Shown: positions 1 to 7,162 of the stretch, one piece after another
Position numbering within the stretch: the first letter of the stretch is position 1
How the letters are laid out: every line of letters begins with the position of its first letter
DNA from: Chitinophagaceae bacterium
GTDB lineage: Bacteria > Bacteroidota > Bacteroidia > Chitinophagales > Chitinophagaceae
DNA length: 9,400 bases
Assembly (NCBI GenBank): GCA_021323155.1
Contig: JAJTCI010000071.1
Span: 1 to 9,400, forward strand
Direction of reading: 5' to 3'
Translations under genes and position numbers: made by a program
The notes under the pieces: generated by a model
The model's input: only the letters and a program-made list of their open reading frames with translations
What the model was told of the DNA's origin: nothing
Database searches by the model: none

Positions 1-525
1 CTGGCTCCCTTCCGGATATTCAAGAGCATCGAGTCTGATATCCTGGGCGATGGAAGCCTGGATTACCCCGAGGAAGTGCTTGCCACCTTTGATCTTGTCA
101 TCGCTTCTGTACACGCCAATCTCTATATGAACGAGGAGAAGGCAATGATGCGGCTGATGCGCACCATTGAAAACCCATATACCTCCATACTTGGGCATAT
201 GACGGGGCGCCTGCTACTGAGCCGGAACGGGTACCCCATCGATCACAAAAAAATAATTGAAGCCTGCGCCGCTAACAAAGTAGTGATCGAGCTAAATGCC
301 AATCCCCGGAGGTTGGATATGGACTGGCGCCACATTGATTACGCGTTGGAAAGAGGCGTGCTGATCTCCATAGACCCGGACGCGCATGATATCACCGCAT
401 TCAAGGATACGCGTTATGGGGTGCTGGCTGCACAGAAAGCCGGTTTGCCTAAGGAAAAAAACCTGAGTAGCTTCAACCTGGCAGAATTTGAAAAATGGCT
501 GAAGGAGCAAAGAGCAAAACGTTAG
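1..525 (+). CDS. polX: DNA polymerase X family protein (PolX), C-terminal PHP domain, 5'-truncated by window edge
   Basis: The reading frame is open from the first base, so the gene starts upstream of the window; the GTG at 76 is only an internal valine. 174 residues are visible. They match the C-terminal PHP (polymerase and histidinol phosphatase) domain of bacterial PolX, a base-excision-repair polymerase whose PHP domain acts as a metal-dependent 3'-5' exonuclease or AP endonuclease. Seen directly (numbered from the first visible codon): IESDIL with Glu11, ASVH with His38, GHMTGRLLL with His66, ELNANPRR at 97-104, and SIDPDAHD with Asp127 and His129. These are the usual positions of PHP metal ligands. 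The polymerase and helix-hairpin-helix parts are outside the window. The stop (523-525) overlaps the end of the convergent kinase gene by 4 bp, and no terminator hairpin is visible between them. A stand-alone PHP phosphoesterase is the alternative, but the order of motifs favours PolX. Confidence 0.88.
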   Translation: MAPFRIFKSIESDILGDGSLDYPEEVLATFDLVIASVHANLYMNEEKAMMRLMRTIENPYTSILGHMTGRLLLSRNGYPIDHKKIIEACAANKVVIELNANPRRLDMDWRHIDYALERGVLISIDPDAHDITAFKDTRYGVLAAQKAGLPKEKNLSSFNLAEFEKWLKEQRAKR

Positions 526-3500
526 CCCATCGGGGGAAACGAGACAAAAAAGGTAGTGCCTTTCCCTTCCTCCGTTTCGAACCAGATGTTACCGTTGGCT
601 TTCTCAACGATGGCGCGGCAAATCGCAAGGCCTAATCCTGTACCCGATGATTTCGTGGTAAAGTTGGGTGAGAATATCTTTTTCTGCATTTCAGGGGGCA
701 CACCGGCACCCTCATCTCTGATACTCACTACGAATAAGCCTTCCCGGTTTGCTATACTTATCCACACATTGATCAACTCGTTATCCTGGCTGGCCTCCAC
801 CGCGTTCTTGATAAGATTCGTGAAAAGGCGGTTCACCTGGGTTTTATCAGCGAAAATCCTTGGTTCCGTAACCTCGCTTTCAAAATGGATCGCGAGCCGG
901 CTATCCGAACTGTACAGCCCTACCAATGATTGCAGGACATGTTCAACGTTTACCACCTCCGGCTTGATATTACCGATATTGGCAAACTGGGAAAAGTCAG
1001 CAGCGATCTTAGCTAACTGGTCGATCTGTTCAATGAGGGTCGCGGCCATACGTTCTGACAGGTCTTTTACATTCGGAGAGCCGCTGTCTATCGCCCGCTG
1101 CAAGTGCTGAATGCTCAGTTTCATTGGGGTAAGCGGGTTCTTGATCTCGTGTGCCACCTGTCTTGCCATCTCGCGCCAGGCCCCTTCCCTTTCACTTTTC
1201 GCGAGGGCGTCCGCGCTTGCCTCCAGCTTCTTCACCATCTTGTTGTATTCATCCACCAACGCACCGATCTCGTCCTTATTTTTCCAGGTGATCTCTTCAT
1301 TCACCCGTCCAAGGTTTACCTCTCGCATCTTCGCAGTAATGAGGTTAAATGAAGATGTGATCTTATTTGCCAGGAAAAACGCGATAGCACCTGCGAGCAG
1401 GAAAATGAAAGCGTTGAGGTTGATCAGCGTTACGAGGAAATTTGATATTTCTTCGTTTAACTCACGTTGCGAGTTAAGATAGGGAATGTTCAGGTAGGCG
1501 AAGGTGCCCTGGTTCTCGTCTTTGATGGGCACGTAGATACTCTGGTAGGAAAACTTCCCTACCGACTCCTTCTGCAACCACTCCGCCCGTTTATTCCGGG
1601 TCATTTCAAAATACGCACGCGGATCCATCTTACGACTGAGTATGCCCTTATTGTACAAGTAAGGTATCGTGGATAGCCGGAGGTGGCCCTGCTTGTCATA
1701 GAAATTGACATCTACATTGTGGATGTCCGATATCTCGGCAAGCGCTTTATCGAGTTCACTATTGAAGCCGAGGTCATAAAAAGAAATATTGTCAAACACC
1801 AACTGCGCATTGATCTTGCTTTCGATCTCGTTTGCCATCACCTGGATCGTCCGGCCCAGTCGCTCTGTGTTGGATTTATTGAAGCGTATTACAAAAAACG
1901 AAATGGTAGCGATACCAATAATGATAAATGAAAACAGGCTGATGAAAATGATCGTCAGGTGAATCTGGTTGCGTATGGACAATGACGTCGTTTTCCATAA
2001 AGTGCCCCATTTAAAGTTAGACTTAACGCTGAACCTTCCCCCGTGGAAAAGCAATACCAGGAATAAGAAACTGAAAAAGAAATAGGCAAACAGCGTGATC
2101 GCTTCCAGTGATACGGCATTCTTTTTAACAACGATGACCACCTTGTTGCCGGTCTTGTACCAAAGCTCAGACCGCCCTACCCCGTCCTTCCAGTCTATTT
2201 CCAACAGTGGCACCTGTCCGGGCAATAACTCACGCGAAAAATTAAGGTCGTTGTAGCTGTTGATCAGCTTGCCGTTATTGTATACGGCGTAGGCGTAGCT
2301 GGCATTCAGTTCAGACGAAACATCAGTTTGTTTGAATAGCTCTGGGTACAGCGCCTCGCTCTTATAGCGTTTAGGCTTAGCGATGATAAAGATATGTCCG
2401 AGTCCACCCGAATCGGCTCGTACCTGCTTCTCATAGAGATAGCTGAACCGATCGAAGGTATTCTCGTAATAAAATAAGCCCGGGGTCTGGGTTGGTTTAC
2501 CCTGGGTGATGAGCAGAGACTTTATCACCGCGTAGGTTGTCGAATCCTCGTTATACAAAGGATGATAGAGGCTGTCGTAAGTGTATATGCGGGTATCGAA
2601 CTTGTTCAGGTAACCAGCAAAGTTTTCAGTGATCAGGCTATCCTTCAGGAATTTGTTACCGTTCTCCGTGGCGAAACGATGAAAATTGGAGATCAACCAT
2701 TGGTCGTCCAGGTTCGTAATGGCAATACCCATGAGGTTCTCACCCGAAGGATCTGTCTGCAGGGCAAGCCTTTCAGCCACCGCTTTCCGTTTTGCTTTTT
2801 CCGTCTGGGTATTCTGGTGCAGCAAGATCGCGGTGACAGAAAAAGAAAAGAACATGATCCAGAAAATGAATAACGAGGACCGTAGCATGGGACGATTCCA
2901 GTCACGCTCCCTTTGCTGGACGATGTACAAGTACAGCACCAGCCAGCATAGCACGATAACGTTGACGCTGTTGGTGGTGTCAAAGGGACTAAATATCAAC
3001 ACCAGTAATCCAACCATGCCAGTCATTAACAGGCGGTAGCTTTTGTCAATCGCAGGCAACAAGTTGGCGAAATGAAGCAGGATATGGCTGGCGTGGTAAA
3101 AAGAGATGAGCAACAGGGTGAGTATGAGAAAGCTCACAATGGTATAGACACTGAGGCTGAAAAAATTGGTGACGTCGAACGATATCTGCGAATCAGCGAT
3201 CAGGCTTTTAACGATGTCAGCAAGCAAGAATGCCGTTAAAACGAAGATCGCAGAAACCATCCCGTTCAGGTACCAGCTTTGACGCAGGGTGACCGGGAAA
3301 GGCAGCTTAGTTTTCTGGAGAAAATGTGACTTAATAAAGACGATCAGCCAGAAGACCAGGAGGCTGTTCAGGAGGAGGTCGCCCAGCGATGGGAGCAACA
3401 TGGAAGAAGCGTAAACCGACGCGTCGAATAGTTCCAGCTTCTTAAAGTCGAATGGAAACGGGAGGTAAATAACGACCAGGCGGTAAATAATTATGAACCC

Positions 3501-4262
3501 CGCGAGGAAAACCCCGGCCTTCAGCAGACCGACGCGGTGATAAAGAAAATTCGCGATCGCGTTTATATAGAAAAATAAAAACAGGGTGCCAGCGACCCAC
3601 AGCAGGATAGAGAAGCGATCATAAGTAACATAGGGCACATGCTCCTGTTCGACAATGCTGAATAGGGATTTACCCTTGATGTCATTAATTGGGTCGTTCG
3701 CCACACTGGCAGACACCTCGTATAATTTCCCAACGCCTTTCACGGCTTCGAACTCCGACCTGAGATAACGATTCTCCAGGAAGTAATTCCATTTGACCGG
3801 GAAAAGCGCGACCACCAGCAGCTGTTTTCCACGTACGATGACGGTTTGTTTCTCAAATACGAAATAGCCGTTCGGGTAGCGCACCAGCAGGCTTCCATCT
3901 GGCCTGTTGAGGTCTTCAGACGAAGGTTCAACCGCCTGCGTATTCCAGAAAGCCAGCAGCGGATTACCGACGTCATTCCGTGTGTAAAGAAAGAATCCAA
4001 ACCGCTCCCCTAGTACACCCGGGGGGGCCTGAGACATGTGTTTGCCTTCGTAAAGCGTATTCAATAGCGCGGAGTCCTTTACGAGGTCATGAAAATTATG
4101 CTGGTCCTGGTGAAGGCGGGATTCTATTTCGTTCTTAGCCCGATGCGCTGATGACCGGTAAGACCAGAAGTTATGGAACAGGAAAGAGATCGCGAATAAC
4201 CACGCAGCCGTTATCAGCAGGTAACGTTTCGTTCCGAATGCATCTTTCAGCAGGCCGTTCAA
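522..4262 (-). CDS. Large 12-helix membrane sensor histidine kinase (HAMP-HisKA-HATPase_c, NtrY-like core)
   Basis: 1246 residues, long for a non-hybrid kinase. Hydrophobic segments that I read by eye: about 14-33, 217-240, 249-268, 284-310, 330-352, 368-388, 408-426, 432-448, 462-482, 721-739, 767-794 and 942-965. With the N-terminus inside, three large loops (34-216, 483-720, 795-941) fall outside the membrane; the loops at 449-461 and 740-766 are positively charged, as expected inside. A HAMP linker (about 966-1018) follows the last helix. The H-box AHEIKNPLTPMKLS has the phospho-acceptor His1038, the N-box is NLIKNAVEAS (Asn1153), G1 is DEGAG (Asp1183) and G2 is GTGLGL (1207-1212). The H-box resembles NtrY/AtoS-type kinases, and all catalytic boxes look intact. 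There is no receiver domain and no response regulator nearby, so the partner is unknown. The start is TTG at 4262-4260, overlapping the mazG stop as TTGA; no earlier start fits. The sensed signal is unknown. Confidence 0.9.
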   Translation of the reverse strand: MNGLLKDAFGTKRYLLITAAWLFAISFLFHNFWSYRSSAHRAKNEIESRLHQDQHNFHDLVKDSALLNTLYEGKHMSQAPPGVLGERFGFFLYTRNDVGNPLLAFWNTQAVEPSSEDLNRPDGSLLVRYPNGYFVFEKQTVIVRGKQLLVVALFPVKWNYFLENRYLRSEFEAVKGVGKLYEVSASVANDPINDIKGKSLFSIVEQEHVPYVTYDRFSILLWVAGTLFLFFYINAIANFLYHRVGLLKAGVFLAGFIIIYRLVVIYLPFPFDFKKLELFDASVYASSMLLPSLGDLLLNSLLVFWLIVFIKSHFLQKTKLPFPVTLRQSWYLNGMVSAIFVLTAFLLADIVKSLIADSQISFDVTNFFSLSVYTIVSFLILTLLLISFYHASHILLHFANLLPAIDKSYRLLMTGMVGLLVLIFSPFDTTNSVNVIVLCWLVLYLYIVQQRERDWNRPMLRSSLFIFWIMFFSFSVTAILLHQNTQTEKAKRKAVAERLALQTDPSGENLMGIAITNLDDQWLISNFHRFATENGNKFLKDSLITENFAGYLNKFDTRIYTYDSLYHPLYNEDSTTYAVIKSLLITQGKPTQTPGLFYYENTFDRFSYLYEKQVRADSGGLGHIFIIAKPKRYKSEALYPELFKQTDVSSELNASYAYAVYNNGKLINSYNDLNFSRELLPGQVPLLEIDWKDGVGRSELWYKTGNKVVIVVKKNAVSLEAITLFAYFFFSFLFLVLLFHGGRFSVKSNFKWGTLWKTTSLSIRNQIHLTIIFISLFSFIIIGIATISFFVIRFNKSNTERLGRTIQVMANEIESKINAQLVFDNISFYDLGFNSELDKALAEISDIHNVDVNFYDKQGHLRLSTIPYLYNKGILSRKMDPRAYFEMTRNKRAEWLQKESVGKFSYQSIYVPIKDENQGTFAYLNIPYLNSQRELNEEISNFLVTLINLNAFIFLLAGAIAFFLANKITSSFNLITAKMREVNLGRVNEEITWKNKDEIGALVDEYNKMVKKLEASADALAKSEREGAWREMARQVAHEIKNPLTPMKLSIQHLQRAIDSGSPNVKDLSERMAATLIEQIDQLAKIAADFSQFANIGNIKPEVVNVEHVLQSLVGLYSSDSRLAIHFESEVTEPRIFADKTQVNRLFTNLIKNAVEASQDNELINVWISIANREGLFVVSIRDEGAGVPPEMQKKIFSPNFTTKSSGTGLGLAICRAIVEKANGNIWFETEEGKGTTFFVSFPPMG

Positions 4263-5029
4263 GGATTGTCTTTTTTGCGTTTAACTGCGTTCCATATCCC
4301 GTCCATTTCCTCCAGGGTCATTTCATCAAGTGATTTCCCCTGTTCCCTGGCAATATCTTCCATCTGGCGGAAACGCTGAATGAACTTCTTATTCGTTTTT
4401 TCCAAAGCAGTCTCGGCATCGATATGCAAAAACCGTGCATAGTTCACAAGGCTGAACATGACGTCGCCAAACTCTTCTTCCGTTCGTTCAACCGAGATCG
4501 ACTCAGCTTCTTTAAGCTCAGCCATTTCTTCTTCCACTTTTTTCCAGACATCCGCCTTGTTCTCCCACTCGAACCCGACCTGCTTCGCCTTCTCCTGGAT
4601 ACGGGCTGCCTTGACCACTGAAGGTAACGAAACAGGCACACCGCTGAGTACGGAGGGTTTTCCATCCCTCATCTTAATCTTCTCCCAGTTGCGCTTGACA
4701 TCTTCTTCAGAATTCACCTTTACATCGCCGTAGACGTGCGGGTGCCGCACGACCAGTTTGTTCGAGATCGCGTTGATAACATCCTCTAATGTAAATTGCT
4801 CCTGTTCTGTGCCGATCTTCGAGTAGAATAGGATATGCAACAGGAGGTCTCCCAGTTCTTCTTTGATGTGCTGCCAGTCCTCTCCCGTAACCGCATCCGC
4901 CAATTCGTATGTCTCTTCAATGGTCATCGAACGGAGGGTATGGATGGTTTGCTTACGATCCCATGGGCATTTCTCGCGCAGTTCATCCATTATCTGCACC
5001 AGCTTCATAAATGATTGTTCAACGCTCAT
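4259..5029 (-). CDS. mazG: Nucleoside triphosphate pyrophosphohydrolase MazG
   Basis: 256 residues, the usual length of the two-domain MazG that hydrolyses NTPs and dNTPs to NMP and pyrophosphate, and so removes non-canonical nucleotides in the cytoplasm. Seen: CPWDRKQT (21-28), the first metal-binding set Glu38, Glu39, Glu42 with Glu58 and Asp61 (EELGD), the RHPHVYGD segment at 95-102, WEKIK at 115-119, and the second set Glu167, Glu168, Glu171 with Glu186 and Asp189 (EEFGD). Both MazG domains therefore keep the EExxE...ExxD pattern. The ATG at 5029-5027 is preceded by AGAAAGG, a purine-rich ribosome binding site that partly overlaps the stop codon of the upstream gene 10 bp away, suggesting one transcript. 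The 3' end overlaps the start of the kinase gene as TTGA. The family call is secure; whether this copy also lowers ppGpp, as reported for E. coli MazG, cannot be told. Confidence 0.96.
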   Translation of the reverse strand: MSVEQSFMKLVQIMDELREKCPWDRKQTIHTLRSMTIEETYELADAVTGEDWQHIKEELGDLLLHILFYSKIGTEQEQFTLEDVINAISNKLVVRHPHVYGDVKVNSEEDVKRNWEKIKMRDGKPSVLSGVPVSLPSVVKAARIQEKAKQVGFEWENKADVWKKVEEEMAELKEAESISVERTEEEFGDVMFSLVNYARFLHIDAETALEKTNKKFIQRFRQMEDIAREQGKSLDEMTLEEMDGIWNAVKRKKDNP

Positions 5030-5039
5030 AATGCCTTTC

Positions 5040-6149
5040 TTAGATTTTTAGTAAAGAGTTGATGCCAAAGATCGCTATCAGCAAAGCAAAAAGGACCAGG
5101 ATTATGAATGCGAGCAGGAAAAACTTCAGTATTGTCTTACCCCTCCCCTGCCCATAGAAGTTGCGCATGCTCTTGTAGACGTAATAGTAAATCACGAGGC
5201 GGATCAGGAACGGCACCACGTCAAAAACAGCTAACCCAGTAAGTACAATGAGCCAATCGAAAAAATATGCCACCAGTAACATCAGGAAAACGGCTATGTA
5301 AACATTCAATGAAAAGACGAGGTGATTGACATAGTAAAACTGCTTTCGCCGGGCATACAGTAATTGCAGCGCAAGGGCAACAAGTGGTAGCGACACAAAC
5401 ATCATCTGAGGGATCGAGTGCCTGAACCTGTCGCTGATGTCACTGATGAAATCCCTGGTCCTCCCCCTGTATTTCAGGTTGACCTGTATGATCTTTCTAT
5501 TAAAATACCGCGGCAGCCATCCATTTCTTTTTTCAGGAGGAAGAGCCCGCTGGATAGAATCATACTCGTGCAGTGTGCGGGGAAGTTTGTTTATGTTGAT
5601 CACGTTATCGTGCATATCCTCCGGAACAGCGGTGATACCTATCACCTGGCCTTTCTGTCGCGCCAGCAGGCCCGTCTGCTGCATTTCCAGCAACTCCCCA
5701 TTGTTTTCAATTATCTCCTCCTGAATCTTCTTTCTCTTAATGGAGTCTGTTTCCTTTCCCAGTGCCAGCCGGAGGTCCCTGGTGTCCGTGATCAATTCTT
5801 TCTCTATCCTTCTGAACTTCTCTTCCGGCGTTTCCGCCACAAACGAAAAGTAAATGATGAAAAAGAGGGCAGACGTGAATACGTACATCCGTACCGGGTT
5901 CAGGTAACTTGCCCGGCGCCCACGGAGGTATTCTTTGGCCAGGAAGCCCGGACGCAATAACAGATATTTAGTGGTATCAAAAAACTTACCGTCGAAGTGA
6001 GTTACGTCGTAAATAAAATGTGTCACCAGTCCCCAGAATGTCTCTTTCGGTTCCATATTCTCCTGGCCACACACATGACAAAAACGGCCATAGACCACGG
6101 ACTTGCAATTGAGGCAGATCTTTTCCTTTCGCTCAGGAAGGTGAGACAT
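5040..6149 (-). CDS. DUF3667 family zinc-ribbon membrane protein
   Basis: 369 residues. The N-terminus carries a CxxC...CxxCGQ zinc ribbon (Cys12, Cys15, Cys24, Cys27, then Gly28-Gln29), followed by the THFDGKFFDTTKYLLLRPG-type segment (about 50-68) and EYLRGRR/YLNPVRMYVF that characterise the Bacteroidota DUF3667 family. Hydrophobic helices are seen at about 88-105, 247-265, 273-296, 299-325 and 340-363. Between the first and second lies a charged region (106-245) rich in Glu and Lys, part of which (about 110-160) could form a coiled coil. The function of the family is not known to me; the ribbon suggests a cytoplasmic domain binding a protein, nucleic acid or zinc. It is the first gene of the minus-strand cluster with mazG and the kinase. 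The start ATG at 6149-6147 is preceded by a weak promoter; no clear Shine-Dalgarno is seen. Confidence 0.85.
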   Translation of the reverse strand: MSHLPERKEKICLNCKSVVYGRFCHVCGQENMEPKETFWGLVTHFIYDVTHFDGKFFDTTKYLLLRPGFLAKEYLRGRRASYLNPVRMYVFTSALFFIIYFSFVAETPEEKFRRIEKELITDTRDLRLALGKETDSIKRKKIQEEIIENNGELLEMQQTGLLARQKGQVIGITAVPEDMHDNVININKLPRTLHEYDSIQRALPPEKRNGWLPRYFNRKIIQVNLKYRGRTRDFISDISDRFRHSIPQMMFVSLPLVALALQLLYARRKQFYYVNHLVFSLNVYIAVFLMLLVAYFFDWLIVLTGLAVFDVVPFLIRLVIYYYVYKSMRNFYGQGRGKTILKFFLLAFIILVLFALLIAIFGINSLLKI

Positions 6150-6162
6150 GTTAAAGTTTGAA

Positions 6163-6193
6163 TAAATGTACAGAACTAATCATAAGAGGCAAG
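6163..6193 (-). promoter_or_regulatory. Possible leftward promoter of the DUF3667-mazG-kinase cluster
   Basis: On the minus strand, TACATTTA (6170-6163) matches seven of eight positions of the Bacteroidota -7 element TAnnTTTG (last G replaced by A), and CTTG (6193-6190) lies 19 bp upstream as a 3-of-4 match to the -33 TTTG. It sits about 14 bp before the DUF3667 start codon, giving a short leader. This is an inference from consensus only; spacing is good but both boxes are imperfect. Confidence 0.4.
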
Positions 6194-6194
6194 T

Positions 6195-6204
6195 TTGTTA
6201 ACAA
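6195..6204. promoter_or_regulatory. Perfect 10-bp palindrome in the divergent promoter region (possible operator)
   Basis: TTGTTAACAA reads the same on both strands and lies between the -33 boxes of the leftward (6190-6193) and rightward (6211-6214) promoters. Such a position suits a dimeric regulator acting on both directions. It is short, AT-rich and could be chance; no regulator gene is adjacent. Confidence 0.25.
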
Positions 6205-6210
6205 GCTCTT

Positions 6211-6242
6211 TTTGACAACTGGGCCTGCCATGATTAATTTTG
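6211..6242 (+). promoter_or_regulatory. Bacteroidota-type promoter of the YD-repeat gene
   Basis: TTTG at 6211-6214 and TAATTTTG at 6235-6242 match both consensus boxes (TTTG and TAnnTTTG) exactly, with a 20-bp spacer. Transcription would begin near 6245-6249, only about 10 bases before the ATG at 6257. This decides the start of the downstream gene, because the ATGs at 6158 and 6230 would lie upstream of the transcript. Confidence 0.6.
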
Positions 6243-6256
6243 GTGAAATTTCCCTG

Positions 6257-7090
6257 ATGAGAATATTCCTTGCTGTTGTGACATGTCTAATGCTGAGTGT
6301 AGCGGGCCGTGCGCAATTTTATTACAACGATATTATTTCAAGCCGGCAAAGCAATGCGAATTACAAGCTATTGAAGCAGTCGAATATCAGCCAGGTAAAA
6401 GGGATCAGTTACGAAGCGGATGGACAACAGGCAGAAAATTTCATGGTGGAACAGGAACTCAGCCGGGACAAGAAAAGGATGATCACCCGCGCTACGTCTA
6501 CAGACAACGTTACAACCATTACCACCAGCTATTATGAGAACGACCGTTTGACGAAAACTGTAGACAGCCTGGTCACGGTCTCCACGGCCACCAATTATGA
6601 ATATGATGTTACCGGGCAACTCATCAAAATCAGTTCATATAGTTCCGACCCCGAGCACGAAGGTATTTCCAGTGAAGTCCATGAATGGTCTTATCAACAG
6701 GATGGCAAACCGGCCAGGATGCTTAAGATCAAGAACCGGGCAGATACGATCATTATCAGTTTTATTTACGACGAGAAAGGGAACCTGGCCGAGGAAACAT
6801 GGAAAAAGAAAAACACACTCCTGGAGCACTATTATTACTACTATAACGAAGGCGGCCAGATCGCTGATATTGTGCGGTATGACGCCCGTTTCAAGAAATT
6901 GCTGCCGGATTATGCATTTGATTATGATACCGCGGGGCGTGTGACCAAAATGCTCCAGCGGATCAATGGCACCACCAACTACCTCAACTGGGTGTACGCC
7001 TATGACGAACGGGGCCTGCGGCAGAAAGAGGTGTGTGTAGATAAAAATAACCGGGTGGTTGGCCGCGTAGAATACACTTATTCCCGCTAG
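6257..7090 (+). CDS. Secreted YD-repeat (RHS-like) protein, function unknown
   Basis: The chosen start is ATG 6257, giving 277 residues; it begins with a clear signal peptide (MRIFLAVV...SVAGRAQ, likely cleaved after Gln20). The in-frame ATG at 6158 adds 33 residues without a signal and lies upstream of the promoter, so it is rejected. The mature protein holds about seven degenerate YD repeats of the form hydrophobic-x-Y-D/N-x-x-G-x-L. They are centred near Tyr93 (ENDRL), 116 (YDVTGQL), 147 (QQDGK), 171 (YDEKGNL), 196 (YNEGGQI), 223 (YDTAGRV) and 249 (YDERGL), mostly 24-31 residues apart. In RHS/Tc proteins these repeats build a beta-rich shell, but this protein is far too short for a full shell and has no toxin tail. 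It is probably periplasmic or surface-exposed. No partner is evident; no terminator follows, so readthrough into the next small gene is possible. Confidence 0.75.
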   Translation: MRIFLAVVTCLMLSVAGRAQFYYNDIISSRQSNANYKLLKQSNISQVKGISYEADGQQAENFMVEQELSRDKKRMITRATSTDNVTTITTSYYENDRLTKTVDSLVTVSTATNYEYDVTGQLIKISSYSSDPEHEGISSEVHEWSYQQDGKPARMLKIKNRADTIIISFIYDEKGNLAEETWKKKNTLLEHYYYYYNEGGQIADIVRYDARFKKLLPDYAFDYDTAGRVTKMLQRINGTTNYLNWVYAYDERGLRQKEVCVDKNNRVVGRVEYTYSR

Positions 7091-7136
7091 TACTGAATTT
7101 GTTAAAAAAATGCTGTGGTGATATCTGCCGGAGGCT

Positions 7137-7144
7137 TATTTTTG
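7137..7144 (+). promoter_or_regulatory. Putative -7 promoter element of the small membrane protein gene
   Basis: TATTTTTG matches TAnnTTTG exactly and lies 18 bp before the ATG at 7163. No convincing TTTG is found 18-21 bp upstream (only TGTG at 7114-7117), so only half of the promoter is supported. Confidence 0.4.
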
Positions 7145-7162
7145 CGGCTGCAATTTAACCAT

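Noticed and set aside
76..78. GTG as the start of a short PHP protein
   Set aside because: The frame continues to the window edge with PolX-like residues, including the metal-binding glutamate of IESDIL, upstream of this GTG.
556..1482. Open frames antisense to the kinase domain
   Set aside because: They are complements of the conserved HisKA and HATPase_c coding sequence.
5418..5960. 180-codon open frame opposite the DUF3667 gene
   Set aside because: It is antisense to a well-supported gene, with a low-complexity translation and no domain or promoter.
522..6149. A new defence or signalling operon formed by mazG, the kinase and DUF3667
   Set aside because: MazG-like enzymes do occur in defence settings, but this one is a full-length housekeeping type, and no effector, nuclease or phage-linked gene is present.
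6158..6256. Longer N-terminus for the YD-repeat protein from ATG 6158 or 6230
   Set aside because: The added residues bury the signal peptide, and the consensus promoter at 6211-6242 lies within this stretch.
7115..7162. GTG start for the small membrane protein
   Set aside because: The extension overlaps the -7 promoter element and has no ribosome binding site; ATG 7163 starts a typical small membrane protein.
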